The notes: generated by a model from the letters alone, not told the origin. 34,716 nucleotides of DNA from Oscillospiraceae bacterium (GCA_015064855.1 SVRK01000019.1:1-34716), one strand, 5' to 3'; numbered from the stretch's first letter, positions 14,979-24,136 are shown. Numbers and translations: made by a program.

Positions 14979-15452
14979 ATGTCTATATATGATTTTAACG
15001 CAAAGGACATCAATGGTAAAGACATTTCACTTTCAAAATACAAGGGTAAGGTTTTACTTATAGTTAATACCGCGACTGGTTGTGGGTTTACACCGCAGTA
15101 TAATGCTTTAGAAGCCTTGTATAAAAAATATGAGGAAAAAGGCTTTGAAATCCTTGATTTTCCTTGTAATCAATTTGGAAAACAAGCTCCAGGAGAAGAT
15201 CATGAGATAAAAGACTTTTGTGAAATAAATTTTGGTGTTTCTTTTGACCAATTTTCTAAAATCGAAGTTAACGGCAAAAATGAACATCCTTTATACACGT
15301 ATTTAAAATCTCGAAAAGGTGGAATTTTGGGAAATAAAATTAAGTGGAATTTTACAAAGTTTCTTATAAATAAGAATGGAGAAGTAGTTGCTCGGTTTGC
15401 ACCGAATGTAAAACCCGAAAATATTGAAAATGATATTATAAAGTTATTATAA
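14979..15452 (+). CDS. Glutathione peroxidase-family thiol peroxidase (cysteine type)
   Basis: This 157-residue peroxidase has the active-site segment TATGCGFTPQY with the peroxidatic Cys35, the FPCNQFG motif (Gln65) and the WNFTKF motif (Trp near 129), which together form the catalytic set of the family. Cys81 in DFCEINF is at the place of the resolving cysteine in thioredoxin-dependent members. It has Cys rather than selenocysteine, and there is no signal peptide, so it should reduce hydrogen peroxide or organic hydroperoxides in the cytoplasm using thioredoxin. It has a GGAGACG ribosome binding site. It is followed by an OhrR-like regulator, which suggests peroxide-inducible control. Confidence 0.92.
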   Translation: MSIYDFNAKDINGKDISLSKYKGKVLLIVNTATGCGFTPQYNALEALYKKYEEKGFEILDFPCNQFGKQAPGEDHEIKDFCEINFGVSFDQFSKIEVNGKNEHPLYTYLKSRKGGILGNKIKWNFTKFLINKNGEVVARFAPNVKPENIENDIIKLL

Positions 15453-15463
15453 TGGAGGTGAAT

Positions 15464-15892
15464 ATGAAAAAATCGAGTTTTGATATGTTAAAGCTTGAAA
15501 ATCAACTATGTTTTCCTTTATATGCAGCAGCTAAAGAAGTAATATCTAAATACAGACCTTTTTTAGCGGACTTAGATTTAACATATACGCAGTATATTGT
15601 TATGATGGTTTTGTGGGAAGAAAAAAGTATAAATGTAAAAAAAATAGGAGATATGCTGTATTTGGATTCAGGCACCTTATCTCCACTAATTAAAAGCTTA
15701 GAAAAAAAGGGATATGTGTATAAGCTAAGAGCAGAATACGATGAAAGAGTGGTTGAAATTATTTTAACTCCTAAAGGGGAAGAAATTAAAAATCAAGCAA
15801 AAGATATACCAATGAAAATTGGTTCATGTATAAACCTAGAACCCGAGGAAGCTAAAATCTTATATAAGCTTTTATATAAAATGTTAAAATAA
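15464..15892 (+). CDS. OhrR-like MarR-family redox regulator
   Basis: This 142-residue winged-helix protein is close to OhrR in pattern: LKLENQLCFPLYAAAKEV with Cys16 at the position of the peroxide-sensing cysteine, LTYTQYIVMMVLWE, YLDSGTLSPLIKSLEKKGYV for the recognition helix and DERVVEIILTPKG for the wing. OhrR represses until its cysteine is oxidised by organic hydroperoxide. I chose the ATG at 15464 because TGGAGGTG (15453-15460) is its ribosome binding site; the ATG at 15452 overlaps that site and the gpx stop. It probably controls gpx and itself through the palindrome at 14938-14949. Confidence 0.88.
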   Translation: MKKSSFDMLKLENQLCFPLYAAAKEVISKYRPFLADLDLTYTQYIVMMVLWEEKSINVKKIGDMLYLDSGTLSPLIKSLEKKGYVYKLRAEYDERVVEIILTPKGEEIKNQAKDIPMKIGSCINLEPEEAKILYKLLYKMLK

Positions 15893-15918
15893 AAACCGAG
15901 AGGCAACTCTCGGTTTTT
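15891..15918. terminator. Bidirectional terminator between the OhrR-like gene and clpX
   Basis: A 12-bp perfect stem (AAAAACCGAGAG / CTCTCGGTTTTT) with a GCAA tetraloop and A/T tails separates the convergent genes. Confidence 0.9.
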
Positions 15919-15920
15919 AT

Positions 15921-17174
15921 TTATTTAGTTTCATACTTCGGCTTTGCGCCATTTTTTACGCACTTTTCATTAATAACAACCTTTTTAATATCCTTGTTAG
16001 AGGGAATTTCAAACATAATTTCGGTCATTATTTCTTCCATAATAGAACGTAAGCCTCTTGCGCCTGTTGAACGCTCAATCGCCTTATTTGCAACCGCTTT
16101 TAAAGCACCTTCGGTAAAGTGTAGCTCAACACCATCTATTTCAAAGAGCTTTTTATATTGCTTTTCAATAGAATTTTTAGGCTCTGACAAGATTTTTACA
16201 AGCGCAGTTTCATCAAGATTGTCAAGCCCCACAATAACAGGTAAACGTCCAACCAATTCAGGAATTAATCCATATTTTACAATGTCGTGTGCTGAAACAT
16301 CCTCGTAAACCTTTGTTTTATCAACGTTAACCTTGCTTTTTACTTCGCCACCAAAGCCCATAAGTGATTTACCGCGTCTACTTTCGATAATCTTTGATAA
16401 GCCATCAAATGCACCGCCACAAATAAATAGAATATCCTTGGTATTGATTGGAATAAATTCCTGATTTGGATGCTTTCTGCCGCCTTGTGGTGGAACATTT
16501 GCAACTGTTCCCTCAAGAATTTTTAAAAGTGCTTGCTGTACGCCCTCACCGGAAACGTCACGAGTGATTGATCGGTTTTCACTCTTTCTTGAAATTTTAT
16601 CAATTTCATCAATATAGATAATACCTTTTTCAGCTTTAGATACATCAAAGTCGGCAGCTTGAATTAAACGAAGAAGTATGTTTTCAACATCCTCGCCGAC
16701 ATATCCCGCCTCGGTTAGCGTTGTTGCATCTGCAATAGCAAAAGGAACTTTTAGTGCCTTTGCCAAGGTTTGAGCAAGGTATGTCTTACCGGAGCCGGTA
16801 GGACCGATTAATAAAATGTTACTTTTTTGAATTTCAACATCATTTTCTTTGTTTTCACGCTTTTCATTGTAAATCAAACGCTTGTAATGGTTATAAACAG
16901 CAACTGATAGAGCGATTTTGGCTTTATCTTGACCGATAACATAATCATCAAGCATTTTTTTAATTTCCTTTGGCGTTGGTAGTGTGTCAACGGAAAGCGT
17001 TTCTTCATTATTTTCATTTTCTTCCTTTGCTTGGAGATCATATTCGTCAATGATTTGACCGCAAAGCTCAATGCACATTGGACAAATATAAGCAGAGAGG
17101 TCTGGAGATGGAATTAAAAACTCTACCTCGCCCTCGCCTCTTTTGCAAAAGGAACATGTTTTCTTTTCGCTCAT
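15921..17174 (-). CDS. clpX: ATP-dependent Clp protease ATP-binding subunit ClpX
   Basis: ClpX is the AAA+ unfoldase that feeds tagged or regulatory proteins into ClpP. The 417-residue protein has the N-terminal zinc-binding domain with Cys7, Cys10, Cys31 and Cys34. It has Walker A GPTGSGKT at 124-131, Walker B IIYIDEID at 185-192, a GYVGEDVEN pore-loop region near 157-165 and a sensor-II GARGLRS motif near 372. Length and order are standard. The start lies just after the clpP stop with only a weak ribosome binding site, so it is probably coupled to clpP in the tig-clpP-clpX operon. Confidence 0.97.
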   Translation of the reverse strand: MSEKKTCSFCKRGEGEVEFLIPSPDLSAYICPMCIELCGQIIDEYDLQAKEENENNEETLSVDTLPTPKEIKKMLDDYVIGQDKAKIALSVAVYNHYKRLIYNEKRENKENDVEIQKSNILLIGPTGSGKTYLAQTLAKALKVPFAIADATTLTEAGYVGEDVENILLRLIQAADFDVSKAEKGIIYIDEIDKISRKSENRSITRDVSGEGVQQALLKILEGTVANVPPQGGRKHPNQEFIPINTKDILFICGGAFDGLSKIIESRRGKSLMGFGGEVKSKVNVDKTKVYEDVSAHDIVKYGLIPELVGRLPVIVGLDNLDETALVKILSEPKNSIEKQYKKLFEIDGVELHFTEGALKAVANKAIERSTGARGLRSIMEEIMTEIMFEIPSNKDIKKVVINEKCVKNGAKPKYETK

Positions 17175-17176
17175 TT

Positions 17177-17761
17177 TTATGCTCTCTTGTCAATTACTTT
17201 ATCAATTAAACCGTATTTCATAGCATCATCGGCACTCATAAAATTATCACGCTCGGTATCAAGCTCAATAGTTTTTAGATCTTTGCCTGTGTTTGATGCT
17301 AAGATTTTGTTTAATTTTTCACGAGTCTTTAAAATATGCTCTGCGTGGATTTTAATATCGCTTGCTTGGCCTTGCGCGCCACCTAGAGGTTGGTGAATCA
17401 TGATTTCACTGTTTGGAAGAGCAAATCTTTTGCCCTTTGCACCGCTCGAAAGCAAGAACGCACCCATACTTGCCGCCATACCAATACATGTTGTGGAAAC
17501 GTCACATTTAATGAAGTTCATAGTATCGTAAATAGCAAGACCGGCGCTTACGCTACCACCTGGGCTGTTGATGTATAAATTTATATCCTTGTCAGGGTCT
17601 TGCGCTTCAAGGAAGAGAAGCTGTGCAACCACCAAGGAAGCAGTTGTATCGTTAACCTCATCGCAAAGAAAAACGATGCGGTCCTCTAAGAGTCTTGAAT
17701 AAATGTCATATGAGCGTTCACCTCTGTTTGTTTGCTCAACGACCATTGGAACTAATGCCAT
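17177..17761 (-). CDS. clpP: ATP-dependent Clp protease proteolytic subunit ClpP
   Basis: This 194-residue serine protease forms the tetradecameric chamber of the Clp system. The catalytic triad is visible as Ser98 (GMAASMGA), His123 (MIHQPLGG) and Asp172 (ERDNFMS). The N-terminal [22 protein letters not shown] is typical. A strong AGGAGG ribosome binding site precedes the ATG. It is the middle gene of tig-clpP-clpX; a hairpin lies in the 93-base gap after tig and may tune the ratio of tig to clpP transcript. Confidence 0.97.
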   Translation of the reverse strand: MALVPMVVEQTNRGERSYDIYSRLLEDRIVFLCDEVNDTTASLVVAQLLFLEAQDPDKDINLYINSPGGSVSAGLAIYDTMNFIKCDVSTTCIGMAASMGAFLLSSGAKGKRFALPNSEIMIHQPLGGAQGQASDIKIHAEHILKTREKLNKILASNTGKDLKTIELDTERDNFMSADDAMKYGLIDKVIDKRA

Positions 17762-17812
17762 AAAAAATCCTCCTAAATTGTAGATTTATGTCAAATAGGG
17801 TATATATTCAAA

Positions 17813-17840
17813 TTACCGCTGTAAGTTTATACAGCGGTAA
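17813..17840 (-). terminator. Hairpin between tig and clpP (attenuator-like)
   Basis: A 10-bp stem (TTACCGCTGT / ACAGCGGTAA) lies 15 bases past the tig stop. On the reverse strand it is followed by TTTGAA rather than a clean T-run, so partial termination or an mRNA processing site is more likely than full termination. Confidence 0.5.
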
Positions 17841-17854
17841 AGAGAAGTGTCTAA

Positions 17855-19189
17855 TTATGCGTTTTCTTCGGTAGCTTCTTCAGTTGCTTTCTTTGCGGTC
17901 TTTTTTCTAGCCTTAGTTACCTTTGCATTTTCTTTTACAAAGTCAACAGCCTTCTTTACGCAAAGGTCAGCCTTGATTGCATCAGAATCAACGAACTTTT
18001 TAACCTCGTCAACAGGCATATTGTATGCTTTTGCAAGGTTTTCATATTCAGCATCAGCTTCTTCGTCAGAAGCAACGATGTTTTCAAGCTCAACAATCTT
18101 TTCAAGAGCAAGACGTGTTTTAACTTGTCTTTCAGCCATTGGCTTGAATTGCTCACGGAGAGTTTCAAGTGTTTGACCCGTGTATTTGCAGTAGGTGTTT
18201 AGGTCAAGTCCTTGCATACGGAGTCTTGAATCATAGTCACGAACAAAGTTTTCAGCCTCTGTTTCAAACATTACCTCGGGAATTTCTGCCTCAAGGTTTT
18301 CAATAAGAGCATTGATAATTTGCTCTTCAACAGCGTTTTCAGCTTCCTTTTCGCTCTTCTTTTCAAGTTTTGCCTTAACGTCAGCCTTATATTCATCGAA
18401 TGTATCAAATTCGCTTACGTCCTTTGCAAACTCGTCATCAAGTGCTGGGAGCTCATTCTTCTTTATTTCGTGGAGAACAATCTTGAAGATTGCATCCTTG
18501 CCTGCAAGATCAGCAGAATGATATTCCTCTGGGAACTTAACAGTGATATCAAAGCTTTCACCGATATTGTGACCGATAATTTGCTCTTCAAATCCAGGAA
18601 TAAAGCTACCTGAACCGATTGCAAGGCTATATTTTTCTGCCTTTCCGCCATCAAAAGCAACACCATCGCAGAAGCCTTCGTAGTCGATAACTGCAAGGTC
18701 ACCATTTTCAACAGCACGGTCGGTAACCTCAACCATTCTGCCGTTACGAGCGCGAACTGCTTCAATTTCGCTGTTAACGTCCTCGTCTGTAACCTCTTTA
18801 GCTTCCTTTCTAGCCTTAAGACCTACGTACTCCTTAAGAGTAACTTCAGGTGCTACTGTAAATTTAGCCTTGAGAACAACGCCGTTGTCGTCTATTGTAA
18901 CAACGTCGAATTCAGGACGGCTAACAACCTTTAAGCCAGCCTCTTTAATTGCTGCCTCATATGCATCAGGAATAATTTCGTTGATTGCATCCTCATAGAA
19001 TACACCCTTACCATACATTTTTTCAATGATAGAGCGAGGTGCTTTACCTTTTCTGAAACCAGGGATATTGATTTTCTTTACTTCCTTACGATATACCTTT
19101 TCAACTGCTGCGTCAAAAACTTCCTTTGATGCATCGAATTCGATTTCGTAAACATTGGTTTCAACCTTATTTGTGCTTTTTAAAGCCAT
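17855..19189 (-). CDS. tig: Trigger factor (ribosome-associated chaperone and prolyl isomerase)
   Basis: This 444-residue chaperone binds the ribosome exit tunnel and protects nascent chains. The ribosome-binding signature GFRKGKAPRSIIEKMYG lies near residues 44-60, followed by the FKBP-type isomerase domain (about 150-240) and the alpha-helical C-terminal arms. The protein ends in a charged Lys/Ala/Glu-rich tail (KVTKARKKTAKKATEEATEE), an extension seen in several clostridial homologues. It leads the tig-clpP-clpX operon and has its own strong promoter. Confidence 0.96.
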   Translation of the reverse strand: MALKSTNKVETNVYEIEFDASKEVFDAAVEKVYRKEVKKINIPGFRKGKAPRSIIEKMYGKGVFYEDAINEIIPDAYEAAIKEAGLKVVSRPEFDVVTIDDNGVVLKAKFTVAPEVTLKEYVGLKARKEAKEVTDEDVNSEIEAVRARNGRMVEVTDRAVENGDLAVIDYEGFCDGVAFDGGKAEKYSLAIGSGSFIPGFEEQIIGHNIGESFDITVKFPEEYHSADLAGKDAIFKIVLHEIKKNELPALDDEFAKDVSEFDTFDEYKADVKAKLEKKSEKEAENAVEEQIINALIENLEAEIPEVMFETEAENFVRDYDSRLRMQGLDLNTYCKYTGQTLETLREQFKPMAERQVKTRLALEKIVELENIVASDEEADAEYENLAKAYNMPVDEVKKFVDSDAIKADLCVKKAVDFVKENAKVTKARKKTAKKATEEATEENA

Positions 19190-19230
19190 TTTAGTTTTCC
19201 TCCATAGATATGGTATTTTTTACTTAAACT

Positions 19231-19259
19231 ATTATATATAATAAATAATCAAATGTCAA
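19231..19259 (-). promoter_or_regulatory. Sigma-A promoter of tig-clpP-clpX
   Basis: On the reverse strand a perfect TTGACA (19259-19254), a 17-base spacer and a perfect TATAAT (19236-19231) lie 42 bases before the tig start. I see no CtsR- or HrcA-type operator. Confidence 0.85.
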
Positions 19260-19286
19260 TAACATTTTGAAAATAAATTAACAAAT

Positions 19287-20018
19287 TTAATAATCATAGT
19301 CGCTTGGCATTATTATCATCGGTACAAAATTAGAGTAGTCAGATGAAATAATCGAAAAATCAATTCCTTGATATGTTATTGTTCTTGGGACGTTATATAC
19401 GCCGTGGATGTGTCCAAAATAACAATTCTTAATATCATATTCCAAAAGAACTTCTATAATTTCATTACAAACAAAAGACTTAAAAACAGGTGGAAAATGA
19501 AAGAAAACTAAAATTTTTTCATTGTTCTCACGTAGCTTAATAGCTTCTTCAAGGCTGGTTTTTAATCTTTGTGCTTCCCTTAAAACTATTTTTTGATATT
19601 CTGCATCATTAGGCTCGTTTTGAAGCTTCTCATCAACATACCAACCACGAGTGCCGCATACAATATAGTCCTCCACTTTATATGCGTTGTTGAACAAAAA
19701 ATCAATGGTGTCAAATCCGTTTTCCTTTAAAAACGCTTTGTTTTTAGCCATTGTTCCCCACCAATAGTCATGATTACCCTTGCCAAGAAGCTTTTTTCCC
19801 GGTAAAGAATTAATAAAATCAAAATCATACTTTGCTTCGCTATAATCTATCCCCCAAGAAATATCACCGGGGACAATAACTGTGTCATCTTCATTTACAA
19901 TAGCGCACCAATTCTTTTTAATCTTTTCCATATGGTCGGTCCAACGCGCACCGAAAACATCCATAGGCTTGTTTGTGGTGGTAGACAGGTGCAAATCCGC
20001 CATTACGTAAAGTGACAT
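19287..20018 (-). CDS. Metallophosphoesterase (calcineurin-like)
   Basis: This 243-residue cytoplasmic protein has the dimetal phosphoesterase motifs: DLHLS near residue 8, GDISWG near 51, GNHDYWWG near 80, FHFPP near 173 and GHIHG near 201. The length and the GDISW/GNHDYWW forms match the predicted phosphohydrolase group COG1768. The substrate cannot be deduced. It is the last gene of the lepB-rbgA-rnhB-yraN-dipeptidase unit, 14 bases after the dipeptidase stop, and I see no convincing terminator behind it. Confidence 0.85.
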   Translation of the reverse strand: MSLYVMADLHLSTTTNKPMDVFGARWTDHMEKIKKNWCAIVNEDDTVIVPGDISWGIDYSEAKYDFDFINSLPGKKLLGKGNHDYWWGTMAKNKAFLKENGFDTIDFLFNNAYKVEDYIVCGTRGWYVDEKLQNEPNDAEYQKIVLREAQRLKTSLEEAIKLRENNEKILVFFHFPPVFKSFVCNEIIEVLLEYDIKNCYFGHIHGVYNVPRTITYQGIDFSIISSDYSNFVPMIIMPSDYDY

Positions 20019-20032
20019 ATTATCCTCCCTTC

Positions 20033-20971
20033 TTATTTCAAGGCTTTTTTCATAAAGCTATATGCATTTTCAAAAAATATTTTTTTGGCAATTTTTTCGC
20101 CAAATGCTTGTTTAAATTCATAATATAGTATTTTTAAATCGCTTATAGAACTAATTTCTGATGGCAGAGTAGCAACTCCGTCAAAATCGCAACCAAGGCA
20201 AACGGTGTTTTCCCCGCCTAAATTTAAAAAATAGTCAATATGACGAAGAATATCCGAAATGCTTGCACGACCTAAATTTGATAAGTGCTCACTAGCAAGA
20301 GAAACACCAAGAAGTGAGCTGTTGGCAACTAACCATTTAAAATGCTCCTTTATTATGTTTCTTTTGTGATTGCATATATCGTAAGCATTAGAATGTGAAG
20401 CAACTATCGGTTTTTTATATTGCTCGGCTAAAATAAAAGCATCATTAATAGTATTGATAGACGAATGGGAAACATCGGGAATAATACCATAGTTAAAGCA
20501 TTTTTTAATTACTTCCTTGCCAAACTCGGTTAAATGTGAGCTGGTGTCCCAACCACCGCCTATTATGCTATTTCCGCGCCAATTAAGCGTTAAGATGCGT
20601 ACGCCGTCGTTATACATATTATCAAGTCGAGATATATTTCCGTTTAAAATTCGTGCATCCTCAACGGCTAAAATAAAGTTGTTACTTGAAAAATTCTTTT
20701 CGCTTTTTGAAAAGGACAAGTGATTTTTTGAGTATTTTACAACTTCGTTGTAAATTTCGTATGCTTCCTCATTTGAAAGAGAAGAGTTGCTCCAAATCGC
20801 GCAAACTTGAAAATAAGGCGAAAAAGCAGACGCTTTATTTAACGAAATATGTAAGTTGTTGTTTACTATGCTTGCTTTATGATTATAAAGCTCTAAAAGT
20901 GTATCACAGTGCAGGTCAAATAATGGGATAAAATCATTTTGTAACTGCGTTTTCAATATAATTAAAATCAC
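20033..20971 (-). CDS. Membrane-dipeptidase-like peptidase (family M19)
   Basis: This 312-residue protein resembles renal-dipeptidase-type zinc peptidases: FDLHCDTLLEL (metal ligands His and Asp) near residue 18, the bridging-ligand region AVEDARIL, LTLNWRGNS, DVSHSS and ASHSNAYDICNHKRN, then GCDFDG near 264. It probably hydrolyses dipeptides, including some with D-residues. No signal peptide is seen. The start is uncertain: the GTG at 20971 has AAAGG before it and overlaps yraN by 38 bases, while a TTG at 20956 is an alternative. Both starts overlap the end of yraN. Confidence 0.85.
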   Translation of the reverse strand: MILIILKTQLQNDFIPLFDLHCDTLLELYNHKASIVNNNLHISLNKASAFSPYFQVCAIWSNSSLSNEEAYEIYNEVVKYSKNHLSFSKSEKNFSSNNFILAVEDARILNGNISRLDNMYNDGVRILTLNWRGNSIIGGGWDTSSHLTEFGKEVIKKCFNYGIIPDVSHSSINTINDAFILAEQYKKPIVASHSNAYDICNHKRNIIKEHFKWLVANSSLLGVSLASEHLSNLGRASISDILRHIDYFLNLGGENTVCLGCDFDGVATLPSEISSISDLKILYYEFKQAFGEKIAKKIFFENAYSFMKKALK

Positions 20972-21329
20972 ATACCTTTAATTTTTTAGCTTCTGCCAAA
21001 ACGTAAACCTCACATACGTCAATTCTTGGGGTTTTCTCCTTGAATTTTTGAGGCAGAGTCTTAACAAAAGCATATGCAAATTTAATTAGATTCGTTCTTT
21101 TATCGTAGTTTACAGCATCAGCCGGACGAGTAAGATTGTTTTTATCTGTGCGTCTGGTTTTAACCTCAATAAAAATAATATAATCCTTGTTGTATGCAAT
21201 AATATCGGCTTCTAAATGACCCAAAGTTTTATTTCTTGACAGAATTTTGTATTTTTTCTTCTTTTTTACGTATTTTTCGCACCATTTTTCACCGAAATTT
21301 CCAACTGTTTTTTTATCAAATTCAATCAT
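20934..21329 (-). CDS. yraN: YraN family endonuclease-like protein (UPF0102)
   Basis: This 131-residue protein has the UPF0102 pattern GNFGEKWCEKYVKK, then GHLEADIIAYNKDYIIFIEVKTRR, which carries the D and ExK residues of a restriction-endonuclease-like fold. The cellular role of the family is unsettled. It overlaps the rnhB end by 8 bases, and the pair rnhB-yraN is conserved in many bacteria. The stop codon region overlaps the next gene. Confidence 0.9.
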   Translation of the reverse strand: MIEFDKKTVGNFGEKWCEKYVKKKKKYKILSRNKTLGHLEADIIAYNKDYIIFIEVKTRRTDKNNLTRPADAVNYDKRTNLIKFAYAFVKTLPQKFKEKTPRIDVCEVYVLAEAKKLKVCDFNYIENAVTK

Positions 21330-21927
21330 TTTTTAAAAGCTTAACTAAAAAGCTTGGGCGATGTATTGGGGTTATGCCAAATTGCTTTATTGCATCTGTA
21401 TGTAGCTTTGTGCCATATCCCTTGTGCTTTGCAAAGCCATATTCGGGATATTCTTTGTCATATTCATAGCACAAGCGATCACGCGTTACCTTGGCAAGAA
21501 TAGATGCAGCCGCTATTGATTGAGAAATTGCATCACCATGAACAACTGTTTTTGTTGGAACGTCAAAGCCACGCGACATATTGCCGTCAATTAAAGCAAG
21601 GTCAGGCTTCATTTCAAGCCCATCGATAGCACGTTTCATAGCGAGCATAGCGGCATTTAGTATATTAATTTCTTCAATTTCCTCAACGGAAGCAGAAGCA
21701 ATAGAGTAGTCTAGAGCTTTTTCAAGAATAACATCAAATATTTTTTCTCTTTTTTTCTCTGTTAGCTTTTTTGAGTCGTCAAGACCATCTATAATAAGTC
21801 CGTCAGGCAAAATACAAGCGGCAGCAACAACAGGACCGGCTAAAGGTCCGCGTCCTGCCTCGTCAACGCCACAAATTATTTTAATTGCTTCCGTTTTATG
21901 CGAAGCATCGAAAGAATAGTCAAGCAT
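21322..21927 (-). CDS. rnhB: Ribonuclease HII
   Basis: RNase HII removes ribonucleotides from DNA and RNA-DNA hybrids. The 201-residue protein has the signature CGVDEAGRGPLAGPVVAAAC with catalytic Asp22 and Glu23, then ALIDGN (third acidic residue near 113) and the AAASILAKVTRD motif near 138. Length is standard. It lies 14 bases downstream of rbgA and overlaps yraN, the classical rbgA-rnhB-yraN order. Confidence 0.96.
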   Translation of the reverse strand: MLDYSFDASHKTEAIKIICGVDEAGRGPLAGPVVAAACILPDGLIIDGLDDSKKLTEKKREKIFDVILEKALDYSIASASVEEIEEINILNAAMLAMKRAIDGLEMKPDLALIDGNMSRGFDVPTKTVVHGDAISQSIAAASILAKVTRDRLCYEYDKEYPEYGFAKHKGYGTKLHTDAIKQFGITPIHRPSFLVKLLKND

Positions 21928-21941
21928 AATATCTCCGAAAA

Positions 21942-22808
21942 TTAATTATTTGGAATTTCAAGTGAAATTGCGCCAATTTTAGCGCTTCTAAATTCTTCAA
22001 GAAGGGTGGCAGCTGTGCGTTCTGTGTTTATTTCACCGCCTGAAATTAAAAATCCGCGCTTTCTGCCGACAAGCTCAAAAACCTCATAGTCGGTTTCACA
22101 AGCGGAAAGCTCGTCCTCTTTTATTTTATATCGTGTCATAAAAAGCTCGGGAGCGAGTGCCTTTAGACGAGCGCAAAGAACAACCGCAATATATTCAGTA
22201 TCTAAAATCGCATCCTTTATTGCGCCTGTGATAGCAAGATTTTCGCCTACTGCTTTTTCTTCAAATTTTGGCCAAAGAACTCCGGGCATATCCATTAGAT
22301 CAAAGCCAATATTCGTGGGAATCCATTGCTTGTTCAAGGTAACGCCCGGGCGGTTTTCAACCTTTGCCTTTTTTGAACCGCAAATTTTATTTATAAGTGA
22401 TGATTTTCCAACGTTAGGAATACCAACAAACATAGCGCGTAGCTTTTTGTTCATACCCTTGTTTTCATAGCGTTCAATTTTATCAGCTAATATCTTTTTT
22501 ACAGCACCCGAAATAAGAGATAATCCTTCGCCTGTTATACAGTCGACGCTAATTGCGTATTTTCCTTCGTTTTTGTAATGCTCAATCCATTTTTGCGTGA
22601 TTTTTTTGTCAGCAAGCGAAGCCTTGTTTAGGATAGTTAGAGAAGGCTTGTCACCAATAAGCTTGGCAATTTCAGGATTTTTTGAGCTATATGGAATTCT
22701 AGCATCTAAAATCTCAATAATAATATCAACTTCTTTTAAGTTTTCCGAAATCAAACGACGCGTTTTAGCCATATGACCGGGAAACCATTGTATAACCTCT
22801 GATTGCAT
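21942..22808 (-). CDS. rbgA: Ribosome biogenesis GTPase RbgA (YlqF)
   Basis: This 288-residue circularly permuted GTPase is needed for late assembly of the 50S subunit. It starts with QWFPGHMAKTRR, has the G4-type motif LNKASLAD near 58-65, then G1 GIPNVGKSS near 128-136 and G3 DMPGVLWP near 171, the permuted order G4-G1-G3. A C-terminal ANTAR-like helical region follows. It starts 2 bases after the lepB stop. It lies next to rplS and lepB, as in many Firmicutes, but rplS is on the other strand here. Confidence 0.95.
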   Translation of the reverse strand: MQSEVIQWFPGHMAKTRRLISENLKEVDIIIEILDARIPYSSKNPEIAKLIGDKPSLTILNKASLADKKITQKWIEHYKNEGKYAISVDCITGEGLSLISGAVKKILADKIERYENKGMNKKLRAMFVGIPNVGKSSLINKICGSKKAKVENRPGVTLNKQWIPTNIGFDLMDMPGVLWPKFEEKAVGENLAITGAIKDAILDTEYIAVVLCARLKALAPELFMTRYKIKEDELSACETDYEVFELVGRKRGFLISGGEINTERTAATLLEEFRSAKIGAISLEIPNN

Positions 22809-22810
22809 AA

Positions 22811-23515
22811 TTAATCTTTATAAAGACCGCCTATTTTGTTAAATGGCAATAGTCTAAATATCGCCTTTCCTTGAATGTATTTTTCCGGTACACAGCCAAT
22901 GTCGGTGATACGGCTGTCTGCGGAGTGGTATCTGTTGTCACCCATTAAAAAGACCTGTCCCGCGGGTACCTCAACAGTTAACTTTTTTGTTGAATAGTTA
23001 TAATTTTTGTTGCAGTTTTCCAACGGGGTGCCGATATAATCGTAGCCAAGATAATAAAGCTCATAGTCCTCAAAGCACGTTATTTTTACACCGTTTCCTG
23101 TTGAGTATATGGTGTCAAACTTATACGTTTCATATTCTGTTTCATAGGTTTTACCATTTACTCTTACCTTGGGAGCGTAGGGAAGGCTGAAATCAATTTC
23201 CACCTTGTCTCCACCCGTTGCAATAACTCTTTTTACAATAGGCTTGTCGTAGTATGTGCCTTCAAAATCACCTCTGACAACAACTATATCGCCTTGCTTT
23301 GGTTCATAAGAAAGAAAAGGGTCGGCAACAATAAGATATTCGCCGTGGTGTAGGGTGTCTTCCATTGATTCGCCATCAACAGTAGTTAATCTACCTAAAA
23401 AGAGAGAAATTAAAACAACTGCAATAAGGGCAAAAACAACAGGCTCTACCATATCAAATAGAAATTTTAAATTTTTATCAGCTTTTGGTTTTGGGGTTGT
23501 GTATATTTCGTCCAT
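22811..23515 (-). CDS. lepB: Signal peptidase I
   Basis: This enzyme cleaves signal peptides from secreted proteins at the outer face of the membrane. The 234-residue protein has one N-terminal membrane anchor (about 24-42), the catalytic Ser50 in DGESMEDTL, the GDIVVVRGD box, the catalytic Lys95 in KPIVKRVIATGGD and the GDNRYHSADSR box. I chose the ATG at 23515, which follows AAAGG, over an in-frame TTG at 23530 that overlaps that site. It heads the reverse operon and is divergent from rplS. Confidence 0.95.
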   Translation of the reverse strand: MDEIYTTPKPKADKNLKFLFDMVEPVVFALIAVVLISLFLGRLTTVDGESMEDTLHHGEYLIVADPFLSYEPKQGDIVVVRGDFEGTYYDKPIVKRVIATGGDKVEIDFSLPYAPKVRVNGKTYETEYETYKFDTIYSTGNGVKITCFEDYELYYLGYDYIGTPLENCNKNYNYSTKKLTVEVPAGQVFLMGDNRYHSADSRITDIGCVPEKYIQGKAIFRLLPFNKIGGLYKD

Positions 23516-23545
23516 AAAAATACCTTTCAAATTATCTTAACAATT

Positions 23546-23574
23546 ATTTTATCACAAAAGATTTCAAATAACAA
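23546..23574 (-). promoter_or_regulatory. Sigma-A promoter of the lepB operon
   Basis: On the reverse strand TTGTTA (23574-23569), a 17-base spacer and TAAAAT (23551-23546) lie 31 bases before the lepB start. Confidence 0.65.
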
Positions 23575-23637
23575 TACTTTTAAATAATTATTTAATAATA
23601 TTAGAGAAGAAAAAAGGAAAAAAATTTCTAAAAGGTA

Positions 23638-23666
23638 TTGATTTTTAAAAAATCATATGATATAAT
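23638..23666 (+). promoter_or_regulatory. Sigma-A promoter of rplS
   Basis: TTGATT (23638-23643), a 17-base spacer and TATAAT (23661-23666) lie about 87 bases before the rplS start, leaving a structured leader. Confidence 0.8.
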
Positions 23667-23672
23667 GTCAAG

Positions 23673-23745
23673 CGTATGTGTATGCATACATAAAAAAAGG
23701 GTGGTCCTCTGCCATAGCTCTGCATGAACATCCTAAGTAATGGAG
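23673..23745 (+). ncRNA. Structured 5' leader of rplS, candidate L19 leader
   Basis: The leader between the promoter and rplS holds a hairpin GTATG/CATAC (around 23674-23690) and a second structure. In the second, GGGTGGT (23699-23705) can pair with AACATCC (23729-23735) around an inner TGC/GCA stem. An autoregulatory L19 leader is known before rplS in Firmicutes; position and length fit, but I have not matched the family consensus. Confidence 0.45.
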
Positions 23746-23752
23746 GCTTATA

Positions 23753-24094
23753 ATGAATAAAATCGAAGCTTTTGTAAACGAGCAATTAAAGACTGAAGTA
23801 CCACAGTTCAACATTGGTGATACTGTAAAGGTACACAACCTTATCAAGGAAGGCACAAGAGAGAGAATCCAAATTTTCGAGGGTACTGTTATTGCAAAGC
23901 ACAATGGTGGCATTTCTGAAACATTTACTGTAAGACGTGTTGCTTATGGTTGTGGCGTTGAAAAGACATTCCCACTTCATTCTCCTAACGTTGCTAAGGT
24001 AGAAGTAGTTAGACTTGGTAAAGTTAGACGTGCAAAGCTTTACTACCTACGCGACAGAGTTGGTAAGGCATCAAAGGTTAAAGAACTTAACTAA
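23753..24094 (+). CDS. rplS: 50S ribosomal protein L19
   Basis: This 113-residue protein lies at the 30S-50S interface. The sequence shows the standard L19 pattern: [35 protein letters not shown], then [19 protein letters not shown] and [17 protein letters not shown]. Codon use is biased as for a highly expressed gene. TGGAGG precedes the ATG. It is a single-gene unit with its own promoter, leader and terminator; the usual rpsP-rimM-trmD neighbours are absent and lepB-rbgA is on the opposite strand. Confidence 0.97.
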   Translation: MNKIEAFVNEQLKTEVPQFNIGDTVKVHNLIKEGTRERIQIFEGTVIAKHNGGISETFTVRRVAYGCGVEKTFPLHSPNVAKVEVVRLGKVRRAKLYYLRDRVGKASKVKELN

Positions 24095-24103
24095 TTATGA
24101 AAT

Positions 24104-24136
24104 AAAAATCTCCGCTAAATGTAGCGGAGATTTTTA
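24104..24136 (+). terminator. Terminator of rplS
   Basis: A 13-bp stem (AAAAATCTCCGCT / AGCGGAGATTTTT) with a 6-base loop lies 9 bases after the stop. The A/T flanks allow function on both strands. Confidence 0.9.
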
